Program-made: the position numbers and the translations under genes
Shown: in pieces, positions 39,224-49,448 of the stretch
Position numbering within the stretch: the stretch's first letter is position 1
How the letters are laid out: each line of letters begins with the position of its first letter
Notes under the pieces: generated by a model
What the model was told of the DNA's origin: nothing
The model's database searches: none
The model's input: only the letters and a program-made list of their open reading frames with translations
NCBI RefSeq assembly: GCF_026965555.1
Contig: NZ_CP114040.1
Coordinates: forward strand, 5,890,001-5,954,000
Source of the DNA: Nannocystis punicea
GTDB lineage: Bacteria > Myxococcota_A > Polyangia > Nannocystales > Nannocystaceae
Length of the DNA stretch: 64,000 nucleotides
Reading direction: 5' to 3'

Positions 39224-40894
39224 ATGCGCTCTCGGCACCGGAGGCGACGATCCTCGGACGGACCACGAGTCCTCCGAAGCCTCCGTCCGCCGATGCGCAA
39301 AATCGCGCAATTCGCGGTTTGCGGCTTCATCGCCGCCTGCGTCGTCGGGGTGCCGGCGCTCGCCCGGGCCACCCCCGGCCAGGCCGAGCGCCTCGGCGGC
39401 GCCGAGCCGCAGGGCCCTGCCAGCCGCTCGTTGACGGCCCTTCACCATAACCCGGCGATGCTCGCAGGAATGAAGGGCTTTCGCTTCCAGTTCGGCGGCG
39501 CCGGCGGGCTCGATCAGCGGTGGATCCGGCGCGAGGCCGTCATGCCCGACGGCACGCCGACCGGCGAGCTCGGCCCGCGAATCAACCTCAACAACCCGAC
39601 CGGCGGCTACTTCGTGGCCGGCAGCCTCTACTTCGAGCCGTTCGCCGTCGGGATCGGCGCCTACGATCTCGGCAGCGAGATCCACTACAGCAGCGACGAT
39701 CGCCTGCGCTGGCACCTCGCCCCCGAGGAAGACGGACGGCCGCCGCTCTTTTGCCGGCGCGACGATCCCAACTGCAAGCTAAACGGCGGGGCCGCCACCC
39801 AGCGCACCGACATCACCATCGCCGTCGCCTGGAACATCCTCGCCAGCCTGCGGATCGGCATCGGCGTCCACCTGCCGCGCCTGCGCCAGCGCTTCTCCTA
39901 CGACAACAGCACCGTCCTGTCCGAGCACCGCGACGACGGTCCGCGCTGCAACCGGGTCGAGAACCCGCTGTGCGCCGAGCGGCTCGGCTTCAACGGGCGC
40001 ACGCGATGGTTGCCGGACCGCGACGACAGGCCGGCCGGCTTCGATGTCGCGCTCACCTTCGGCCTCGCCTTCGACCTCAGCGATCGCGTCACCGTGGGCC
40101 TGCGCTACCGCACGCGTCCGCTGGTGCGCGGCGGCGAACTGACGCTGGCCGGCGACGCGCTGGTGTGCCGCCCCGACACCACCGAGGGCACCGACTCCGA
40201 CGTCCTGCCGTGCAGCGTCGCCAGCCCGATCGACGCCACCGTCACCCAGCGAGTGAGCCGCGAGGCCGCGCTCGGGGCCGCCTTCGTCCTCGATCGCGGC
40301 CGGTTCTGGCACATCGACACCAACCTCTACTGGATGGACCTCTGCAACGACATCGTCGGCCGCGGTGCCGGCGTGCGAACCTGCGCCGACCCGGGCAGCC
40401 AGCACATCAGCCTGGTCGGCCTCGACCGCAACAGCGTGCTCTTGCCCGAGAGCACGCGCTACCGCGGCCACCAGGACCTGTTCGGCTTCGACATCTACAC
40501 CACCTACCAGGCCCGCTCGAACCTCGCGGCGGTGGTGGGCGGGCACTTCTCCTCGCCGGTGGTCCGCAGGTCCGCGCGCGAGGCCGGCAACAACGACGGC
40601 TGGCGCGCGGGCATCACCGTCGGCCTGCCGCTCCGGGTCGGCTCGAGCAACCTGCAGATCGTCCCGGGCTACGGCTTCGACCTCTACTTGCCGACCAGCA
40701 CCGGTCGGCCTGGCGACTTCGATCCGGCGGCCGCGACCCGCTTCGCCGCGAGCGGGGGCGACATCAACAGCGACGACGCCGCGCTCGTGCTCGCGGGTCG
40801 CGGGCGCCCCAGCAACGCCGGCCGCTACACCGGCGCGGTGCACACCTTCATGCTGACCCTGCGGTGGGCCGAGCGCACGCCCGGCCGCGAATAG
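39224..40894 (+). CDS. FadL/OmpP1-like outer membrane protein
   Basis: 556 residues from the first ATG. The real signal peptide starts at a second Met (MRKIAQFAVCGFIAACVVG), so ATG 39293 is an alternative start. The mature N-terminus (ERLGGAEPQGPASRSLTALH, HNPAMLAG) matches the hatch-domain motif of FadL-type transporters of hydrophobic compounds. The rest is a long run of amphipathic strands (FDVALTFGLAFDLSDRVTVG, LAAVVGGHFSSPVV, TFMLTLRW). Substrate unknown. A TPR lipoprotein gene follows after 57 bp. Confidence 0.8.
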   Translation: MRSRHRRRRSSDGPRVLRSLRPPMRKIAQFAVCGFIAACVVGVPALARATPGQAERLGGAEPQGPASRSLTALHHNPAMLAGMKGFRFQFGGAGGLDQRWIRREAVMPDGTPTGELGPRINLNNPTGGYFVAGSLYFEPFAVGIGAYDLGSEIHYSSDDRLRWHLAPEEDGRPPLFCRRDDPNCKLNGGAATQRTDITIAVAWNILASLRIGIGVHLPRLRQRFSYDNSTVLSEHRDDGPRCNRVENPLCAERLGFNGRTRWLPDRDDRPAGFDVALTFGLAFDLSDRVTVGLRYRTRPLVRGGELTLAGDALVCRPDTTEGTDSDVLPCSVASPIDATVTQRVSREAALGAAFVLDRGRFWHIDTNLYWMDLCNDIVGRGAGVRTCADPGSQHISLVGLDRNSVLLPESTRYRGHQDLFGFDIYTTYQARSNLAAVVGGHFSSPVVRRSAREAGNNDGWRAGITVGLPLRVGSSNLQIVPGYGFDLYLPTSTGRPGDFDPAAATRFAASGGDINSDDAALVLAGRGRPSNAGRYTGAVHTFMLTLRWAERTPGRE

Positions 40895-40951
40895 CGCCTC
40901 ACGCGCGCACGCGGGTGGCCGCTGGACGAGGGTCTGCGTACACTCAACATC

Positions 40952-43156
40952 GTGCGCCTCTCTCTGTCCGGCATCTCGCCTCTCACGGGCTGGCTCGTGC
41001 TCGTGCTCGCCGCCGCCCCGTTGTTGCCCGCCTGCGCCCGGACCCCGCGCGGCGAGCTTCAGGCGCCCGAGGCGCCCAAGTCGATCCCCGACCTCGACCA
41101 CTTCGCCCTCGCGCTCAACCAGTTCGCGCTGCTGCCCGAGAACAGCTCCACCCGCGCCGATTACCGGCGGGTCCTGCTCGACTTCCTGGTCCGCTACATC
41201 GAAAAGACGCTCGACGACGACCGCCCCGAGGAGGCGGTCGAGGCGCTGCAGTTCGCGGCCGGCTTGTGGCGACCGAGCGAGCTCCGCGGCCCCCGCCAGA
41301 TCGAGCCGGGCCTGTGCGCCGCGGCCCACCGGGTCTACGTCGCCGCCGCGCGCCGCGGCAACGAGTCGCCGGCGCTGTTCGCCGCCGCCATCGAGCAGCA
41401 GTTCGGCGCCGACGACGTGCGCAAGCGGGCCATCGCCAGCTGGACCGAGATCGAGGGCTGGGTGGTGCGCAACAGCCCGTTCTCCGACGAGCCGGTGCTG
41501 CGCCACGAGGAGCTCGAGGAGTCGCTCGAGGAGATCGCCGCCGACTTCCCGGCCCCGTTCGTGGTCCAGCGCCTGACCGACCTCTACGTCGCCCGCTACG
41601 AGGCCGCGATCGAGGTCGCCAGCAGCAGCGAGAACCTCGAGCTCGGGCTCGCGGCGCGCCACCGGGCCGAGGTCACCGGCTACCTCGTCACCCGCCTCTA
41701 CCTGCGCGCCGACGACTTCGACGGCGCCGGTCAGGCGCTGGCCCGCGTCGAGCTCGACATGCCGACGCGCAAGCTGATGGAGTACCTCGACGGCGCGCGC
41801 AACGCCAAGAAGAGCGCGCGCCCGCTGCTCGAGCTGGCGCGTCAGTTCCTACCTGACGATGAGGACATGTCCGAAAGGATCCCCCCGGCCTTCCTCACCC
41901 AGGGCTGGGGCATCGTCGAGAACCTGTCGCGGCGGGCCGTCCAGCGCTTCCCCGACGATCCGTTCGCCCACCTGCTGCTGGCCCGCGCGCTGCGCAAGCA
42001 GGGCCTCGTCGACGCCGCGATCGCCCACCTGCGCCGCACCGTCGAGCTCAAGGAGGACATCTTCGACGCCTGGCAGGACCTGGCCTCGATGCAGCAGACC
42101 AGCCTCGAGCGGATCTCCGCGATCGACCTCGACGCCGCGCTGGCGCGCATGCCCCAGCTCGAGAAGTTCCACGCCCGCGCGGTCGAGCTGTGGCGCGACC
42201 GGCCGATCCGCCCCGGCCTGGCCGAGGCGCAGTACACCCTCGCCGAGGCGCTCTACGAGCAAGGCAGCGTCGATCGGGCCAAGGACCTGCTGCAGCGCAG
42301 CGTCCGCGGCGAGCCGCAGCCGGCGGCGCTCGACCTGCTCGGCACCATCGAGTTCAAGGACGGCAAGGTCGCCGAGGCCCGCCGCCACTACGAGACCTTG
42401 CTCGGCCTGCCGTTCGACAACCAGCTGCTGCGCCTGCGCTGGGAGACCCAGGGCCGCGCGCAGCTGGCCGCGATCGCCCGCCGCGAGGGCAAGGAGGCCG
42501 AGGCCAAGCAGGAGATGCAGACGGCGCTGCGCCAGCTCAACAAGCTGATCGCGTTCCCCAGCATCCCGCCGGGCGAGCGGGCCTCGCGGCTCATCGATCG
42601 CGGCAAGCTGCTGTTCCACCTCGGCGACGTCGAGCAGGCGGTGGCCGACTTCCGCCAGGCCCGCGACACCGCCGACGGCCGCGCCGAGGCGTACGCCGAG
42701 CCGATGATCTTCCTCGTCAGCCACGGCTACTACGAGGAGGCGCTGGCGATCTTCCGCGCCGCGGCGCCGCGCGAGGACCTGCGCGGCAGCCTCAAGCTGT
42801 ACTTCGCGCTGTGGCTGCACGAGATGGCGCTGCGGCAGAACCGGGTGCAGGACCCGGGGGTGCTGGCGTTCCTCGAGGCCTACAAGGGCGAGCGCTGGCC
42901 GACCCGCCTGGCCGAGCACGCGCAGGGCAAGCTGAGCTTCGACGACCTGCTGCGCGGCGCGTCCGACTCCGGCGAGCGCGCGGAGGCCTACTTCTACGAG
43001 GGCCTCCGCCGCTGGCGCAGCGGCAACACGGCCGGCGCGAAGGATCTGATGCGCAAGGTCCTCGACACCCGCCGCATGGCCTTCTTCGAGTACGACATGG
43101 CCCAGAGCTACCTCGAGTGGGACGACCTGCCGGCCAAGGCCCGCGCGCCTCGCTGA
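40952..43156 (+). CDS. TPR-repeat lipoprotein
   Basis: 734 residues from a GTG. The signal peptide ends in LLPAC. The mature part is mostly helical with TPR-like repeats: FAHLLLARALRKQGLVDAAI, AQYTLAEALYEQGSVDRAKD, ALDLLGTIEFKDGKVAEARR, RGKLLFHLGDVEQAVADFRQ. TPR lipoproteins often assemble outer-membrane or secretion complexes; the FadL-like gene upstream may be a partner. TACACT (40939-40944) lies 7 nt before the GTG, which may mean an internal promoter. A 14-nt element pair at 41851-41878 lies in the gene. Confidence 0.75.
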   Translation: MRLSLSGISPLTGWLVLVLAAAPLLPACARTPRGELQAPEAPKSIPDLDHFALALNQFALLPENSSTRADYRRVLLDFLVRYIEKTLDDDRPEEAVEALQFAAGLWRPSELRGPRQIEPGLCAAAHRVYVAAARRGNESPALFAAAIEQQFGADDVRKRAIASWTEIEGWVVRNSPFSDEPVLRHEELEESLEEIAADFPAPFVVQRLTDLYVARYEAAIEVASSSENLELGLAARHRAEVTGYLVTRLYLRADDFDGAGQALARVELDMPTRKLMEYLDGARNAKKSARPLLELARQFLPDDEDMSERIPPAFLTQGWGIVENLSRRAVQRFPDDPFAHLLLARALRKQGLVDAAIAHLRRTVELKEDIFDAWQDLASMQQTSLERISAIDLDAALARMPQLEKFHARAVELWRDRPIRPGLAEAQYTLAEALYEQGSVDRAKDLLQRSVRGEPQPAALDLLGTIEFKDGKVAEARRHYETLLGLPFDNQLLRLRWETQGRAQLAAIARREGKEAEAKQEMQTALRQLNKLIAFPSIPPGERASRLIDRGKLLFHLGDVEQAVADFRQARDTADGRAEAYAEPMIFLVSHGYYEEALAIFRAAAPREDLRGSLKLYFALWLHEMALRQNRVQDPGVLAFLEAYKGERWPTRLAEHAQGKLSFDDLLRGASDSGERAEAYFYEGLRRWRSGNTAGAKDLMRKVLDTRRMAFFEYDMAQSYLEWDDLPAKARAPR

Positions 43157-43167
43157 GCTGACGCCGG

Positions 43168-43195
43168 GGACATGTCCCCGGGGACATCTCGGCTG
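43168..43195. repeat. 14-nt phased element, two units
   Basis: ACATGTCCCCGGGG followed by ACATCTCGGCTGCG, with a GGGGACATGTCCCC palindrome at the left, between two convergent genes. Confidence 0.6.
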
Positions 43196-43393
43196 CGAGG
43201 GCTTGCCCCTGGTCGGAGAGGCATGTGAGCAGGCGCAGGCTGACGCGGGTTGTTCCCGATGCTCGGAGAAAGCGCGGGCGCCCCTGCCGGTCACGCTTGC
43301 ATCGGGGCGAAGGCGCGGACCGTCCTGGTCGTCGAGAGGGCCCCGGCGCACGCACGGGCGAAGACGCGGGGCCGCGATGAGAGCGGACGCGGC

Positions 43394-44146
43394 TCAGAAC
43401 GAGCAGGAGATCGTGACCGCCTCTTCGACGCGGTGCTTCACCCCGGCCTCGTCGTACTCGAGCGCCAGAGTGTAGAACTCGTCGCAGTGATCACAGGCGC
43501 TGTGGGCCATGCCGGGCAGCTTCGCCATCTCCACGCTGACGTAGTCGCCGGCGGCGAGCGGCGGGCTTTCGAGCGGCGAGACCTTGATCGGCTCGATCAT
43601 CGGCGGGTCGGCGTCTTCGAGCGACAGAGAGGCCGCGGTGAGCACCACCGAGGTGTCGTTCGGGTTGCCCGTGTTGTCGAACTCGACGTACCAGGTGCCC
43701 TGGACCGGATCCGGCTCGATCTCCGGCATGCAGTTGGCGAACAGGTAGGCGTCGACGATGGCGATGAAGAGCGGCGAAGTCCCCTCGGTGTCGCCGGTCG
43801 TGTCCGTCGTCTCGCCGGTCGTGTCGACCGCCGTCGTCTCCCCGGTCGTGTCGACCGCCGTCGTCTCGGTCGTGGTGCCCTCGCCGGTCGTGTCGACCGC
43901 CGTCGTCGCGTCCGTCGTCGCGCTGGTCGTCGTCTCTCCGGTCGACGTGTCCGCCTCGCTCGCGCTGTCGGTGCCGGCCGTTGGCTCGTCGGCGGTCGTC
44001 GGCTCGCTCGTCGTCGCGTCGGTCGCCGCCGTCGTGGTCGTGGTGTCGGCGGCCGTCGAGTCCGTGACGGTCGTGGCCGTGGTGTCGCCGGTCTCGCCGC
44101 AGGCAACCAGCGAAGTCAGCAAGAAGGTCAAGGTCATGCGTCGCAT
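43394..44146 (-). CDS. Lipoprotein with a Thr/Ser/Asp-rich linker
   Basis: 250 residues. The signal peptide ends in LTSLVAC. Residues about 18-125 are a Thr/Asp/Glu/Ser-rich linker with repeating VDTTGETT units, encoded by imperfect tandem DNA repeats. The last 125 residues form a domain (GTWYVEFDNTGNPNDTSVVL, SPPLAAGDYVSVEMAKL, ACDHCDEFYTLALEYDEAG) that may be an immunoglobulin-like beta sandwich. It ends CSF. Likely surface-exposed; function unknown. ATG 44135-44137 is an alternative start three codons in. Confidence 0.72.
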   Translation of the reverse strand: MRRMTLTFLLTSLVACGETGDTTATTVTDSTAADTTTTTAATDATTSEPTTADEPTAGTDSASEADTSTGETTTSATTDATTAVDTTGEGTTTETTAVDTTGETTAVDTTGETTDTTGDTEGTSPLFIAIVDAYLFANCMPEIEPDPVQGTWYVEFDNTGNPNDTSVVLTAASLSLEDADPPMIEPIKVSPLESPPLAAGDYVSVEMAKLPGMAHSACDHCDEFYTLALEYDEAGVKHRVEEAVTISCSF

Positions 44147-44770
44147 CGGCGGCCGTGTAGCGCGGCGTAGCGGCCGTCGCAAGCCCGACCGTGACATCGG
44201 CGCCGCGTCGGGCCTCTCCTGCCGACTCGCCCCGCTCGCGCTGGCGCGCCCGAGTGATACCGCCCCTCGCGGCGAACCCGCGACGCGCCCACACCGCGAC
44301 AATATTCCCTTTCAGACATGTCCAAAAAGACTTGTACGAAATCGTCACGATGCGAAGAGCCGGTGCGAGTCTCGTCGGTACCGAAGTGCGGCGCCATCGC
44401 TGGCAAGTGCGTCCTGCCGCCGCGACAGGCAGAGCGTCGTCGGTCGCAAGCGCCTCGTGTCGCGGCCACGAGCCACCGTCGTCGGTCGCAATCGCCTCCT
44501 CTCGCAGCCGCGAGCGGTGCTTCGCTGGTCGCAAGCGCCTCCTGTCGCCGCGAGCGGGACCTCGTCGGTCGCAATCGGCCCGTGTCGCGGCCACGAACGG
44601 GGCGTCTTCAGTCGCAAGCCCCTTGTCGGCCACGAGCGCAGGTGCCGCCTGAAGTCCCGCGCCTCCGCCGACACGACGGGCCTGTTCCCCACCAGGAGCT
44701 CGCGCCTCCGCCGACACGGCGGGCCTGTTCCCCACCAGAAGGCAGCGAGACGCTCTCTCGAGAAAGCGCC
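44147..44770. other. Intergenic region with tandem repeats
   Basis: About 620 bp between two minus-strand genes with no supportable gene. It starts with a 14-nt element (ACATGTCCAAAAAG at 44315) and then holds the repeat array described next. Confidence 0.5.
44437..44743. repeat. Tandem array with a 41-45 bp period
   Basis: Five degenerate units begin near 44438, 44481, 44525, 44564 and 44610 with GGTCGCAA(G/T)CG followed by a C-rich segment with TGTCGC and CACGAGC. Next come two near-identical 43-bp units (44658-44700, 44701-44743) with CGCGCCTCCGCCGACAC and GGGCCTGTTCCCCACCAG. No unique spacers separate constant repeats, so it is not a CRISPR array. Confidence 0.7.
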
Positions 44771-44798
44771 GCGGCCCTGCTCCGAAGAACAGGGCCGC
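44771..44798 (-). terminator. Terminator hairpin downstream of a minus-strand lipoprotein gene
   Basis: GCGGCCCTG (44771-44779) pairs with CAGGGCCGC (44790-44798) across a 10-nt loop. It lies about 40 bp past the stop at 44839. A long U-tract is missing. Confidence 0.6.
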
Positions 44799-44838
44799 GA
44801 AAACATGGCCATTCAGATAGGCGCCGCGCGCCCGGGCT

Positions 44839-45921
44839 TCACTTGGTCGGGGTCTTGCCCTCGATGATGTTGCCCTTCTCGTCGTAGGAGACATCGGAGG
44901 TGCCGAGCACGTCACCGACAGTGTCGGTGAACTTGTCGTCGCCCTTGATGTTGGGCAGGCGCTCGCCGATGCCGGCCTCCTGCACACCGTCGATGACCGC
45001 GACCACGACGACGCCGTGGACCTCCGTCATGTCGAACGAGCGGACCTTCTCGTTCTTCTCACCGGTCCACTCGTTGTAGCGGAGCAGCACGGCGGCGGTC
45101 TTCGGGTCCTGCTTGACCTTCGCGGCCGGGTTGACGCCGAACCACTTCTTGAAGGAGCCGTCGACCACGCCCTGGTAGTCCTTGTCCGGCCACTTCTCCT
45201 TGTTGAACGCGTAGACGATCTTCCACAGCTGGCCGTCCTTGAAGAAGTAGAACTTGCGCAGCTTCGAGCCTTCCTTGACCCAGATCATCTCCTCGTTGTT
45301 GTCGTCGGCGAACTCGTACTGGATGAGCGAGACGCCCCACTTGTGTTTGGTCGACGACGCGAACTTGATGTGACCCTTCTTGAGCTCGTTGATCTGATCG
45401 TTCCGCTCCTTGCGGATCCGATCCTGGTCCATCGGGTTCTTGGTCTCCTTCAGCTGGTCGTCGAAGTACTTGTTGATCGACTCACCCAGCTTGGCGAGCA
45501 CCTGATCCGGGCTCATGCCCCACTCGAAGCCCTTGATCAGCGAGTTCACGCCGATCGACGCGCTGAGCTTCGGGTTGCTGTCGACCATCTCACAGGTGGT
45601 CTCCTTCTTCTTCGCCTTGCCCTTGCCGACTGTCTTGGTCTTGCAGACCTCCTTGACCTCCGGCTTCTTGACCTTCGCGTCTTCCTTGGCGACGGCGGCG
45701 TCCATGTCGGTGGTCGCGGGCGCGGCCTCGCCTTCGCCCTCGCTCGAGCTCGGCCCGGCGGCGACCATGCTCTCCTCGTTGTCCTCGCTCACCCCCTTCT
45801 TCTTCGGGGTCTCCTCGGCGACCTCCTCGGGTGCCGTCGACTCCTCCTGCTTCTTGCATCCGGCGTCGGCGACCACGAACAGGCCAAAAGCCGCGGCGAT
45901 GAACAACGAGCGCTTCAACAT
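44839..45921 (-). CDS. Lipoprotein of unknown function
   Basis: 360 residues. The signal peptide ends in VADAGC. Residues about 20-110 are acidic, low complexity, with a Lys-rich part (KTKTVGKGKAKKKE). Residues about 120-360 form a folded domain: GFEWGMSPDQVLAKLGESIN, LRKFYFFKDGQLWKIVYAFN, PKTAAVLLRYNEWTGEKNEK, VHGVVVVAVIDGVQEAG. The WGMSPDQVLAKLG segment resembles a motif common at the start of small periplasmic domains. The start is set by a strong AGGAGG ribosome binding site 5 nt before ATG 45921. Confidence 0.75.
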   Translation of the reverse strand: MLKRSLFIAAAFGLFVVADAGCKKQEESTAPEEVAEETPKKKGVSEDNEESMVAAGPSSSEGEGEAAPATTDMDAAVAKEDAKVKKPEVKEVCKTKTVGKGKAKKKETTCEMVDSNPKLSASIGVNSLIKGFEWGMSPDQVLAKLGESINKYFDDQLKETKNPMDQDRIRKERNDQINELKKGHIKFASSTKHKWGVSLIQYEFADDNNEEMIWVKEGSKLRKFYFFKDGQLWKIVYAFNKEKWPDKDYQGVVDGSFKKWFGVNPAAKVKQDPKTAAVLLRYNEWTGEKNEKVRSFDMTEVHGVVVVAVIDGVQEAGIGERLPNIKGDDKFTDTVGDVLGTSDVSYDEKGNIIEGKTPTK

Positions 45922-46087
45922 TCTGCCTCCTGGGGAACCGGAAGCTATCACAAAGCGCGCCGATGCGTCACTGACGCGCACCGGCGGGCCCGCACACGCG
46001 TGTGGGCGAACTCGCCCTGACGCCCCATACCACCGGGGACGGCGTCGGGACCGCCCGGGGCGCGCTCGCAGGGCCGAACCGGCGCGC

Positions 46088-46675
46088 TCAAGGTTCGAGC
46101 TGAAAGCTGAACCCGAGCTGCGGCTTGCCGTCGACCTCGTGCGCGTAGATCTCCAGCTTCGCGCGGCTCTTCAACACGTCGAGCATCGCCCGACATGCCC
46201 CGTAGAACACGCAGAGGAAGCCGCGGCTGTGCAAGATCTCCGGGACCAGGTCGTGGCTGCGCAGCTTGAGCCCCGTCGCGTCGTCGATGACTTCAAGCGT
46301 CCCGCACGCCTGACTCGACAGCAGCCACGCCCGCGGCGCCGTCTTCACCAGCCCCGACATTGCCGACTTGCCGAGGCCGAAGCCGGCGAGCATCGTCAAC
46401 GGCTTCAGGATCCCGTGGTCGTAGCTGTCGCGCATGAGGTCGGTCCAGAACCCACGCGCGGCCTCCTCGCCGAGCACCTCGAGGATCGCGTCGCACAGCG
46501 CGACCACCGTCGCCACCGGCACCCAGTCGAGGCTGGCGGCGTCGCGGATGACCGCCAGTCGCTCGCTGCCGACGCGCTCACGGATCCCGCTGCCCTTGCC
46601 CTCCGGGTAGGCGCGCAGGCGCTTGAGCGCCAGCTTGGAGTAGTGAGCGCGGATAGCGGGCGTCTCGTCGGGCAT
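46088..46675 (-). CDS. Uncharacterised cytoplasmic protein (myxobacterial type)
   Basis: 195 residues, no signal peptide or membrane segment. Features: LDWVPVATVVALCDAILEVL, FWTDLMRDSYDHGILKPLTM, LKLRSHDLVPEILHSRGFLC and VFYGACRAMLDVL. The layout (a helical first half, then a conserved Gly/Phe-rich segment before the C-terminal strands) recalls 4VR/HNOB-like sensor folds and some myxobacterial paralogous families, but I cannot assign one. It lies alone between tex and a lipoprotein gene. Confidence 0.6.
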   Translation of the reverse strand: MPDETPAIRAHYSKLALKRLRAYPEGKGSGIRERVGSERLAVIRDAASLDWVPVATVVALCDAILEVLGEEAARGFWTDLMRDSYDHGILKPLTMLAGFGLGKSAMSGLVKTAPRAWLLSSQACGTLEVIDDATGLKLRSHDLVPEILHSRGFLCVFYGACRAMLDVLKSRAKLEIYAHEVDGKPQLGFSFQLEP

Positions 46676-46725
46676 GGCGCGAGCACCTCATCATACCGGG
46701 CCCGCAGACCGATTGCTCGCCGCGA

Positions 46726-49023
<2,298 letters not shown>

Positions 49024-49448
49024 CGCGGGCGGGGAAGCTGGCACACGGAGCAGGTCGATGTCGACCCCCGTGCGCGCCGCGCCGACGCGCCGAGATCCTC
49101 CCCCCAGCACCGGCTCGCCGGCGATGCGAGGAGTGGAAGATCTCGCCGGCGTGATCTCGACGCGTGGGTGCGTCGCGGCGAGTCGTCCGGCGCCGCTTGC
49201 AGTGCCTCGGCCGGCCGGCCGGACCGCTGAACGAGGCCGGCGCCCGCGCCTGTCCTTCGGGACACAGCCGGCGCGGCCAGACCTACTCGGCGGAGCAGCC
49301 GCCGAGGAGCGGTCCCACGGCCGCTCCGACTGGCGCGCGAGCGTTCGCCGGCGGCTGTCCTCGAGGACACATGCTCAGTCGCGAGAAAGGTGCATGCTCC
49401 GCCTCGCGGGCGGAGCATGTCTGTCCTTCCGGACATGTGCGACGCGAG
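49024..49448 (-). repeat. 425-bp tex-pheT gap with scattered 14-nt elements
   Basis: No gene is supported. Elements occur at 49247-49268 (CCTGTCCTTCGGG then ACAC), 49354-49376 (CTGTCC-TCGAGGACA then CATGC) and 49414-49440 (CATGTCTGTCCTTCCGG then ACATGTG). A larger inverted repeat GCATGCTCCGCC...GGCGGAGCATG (49392-49419) lies between them. The cluster ends 9 bp before the pheT stop and could be its terminator. Confidence 0.6.

Noticed and set aside
44437..44743. Possible CRISPR array
   Set aside because: Units are continuous tandem repeats with drift across their whole length. There are no constant repeats separated by unique spacers and no cas genes.
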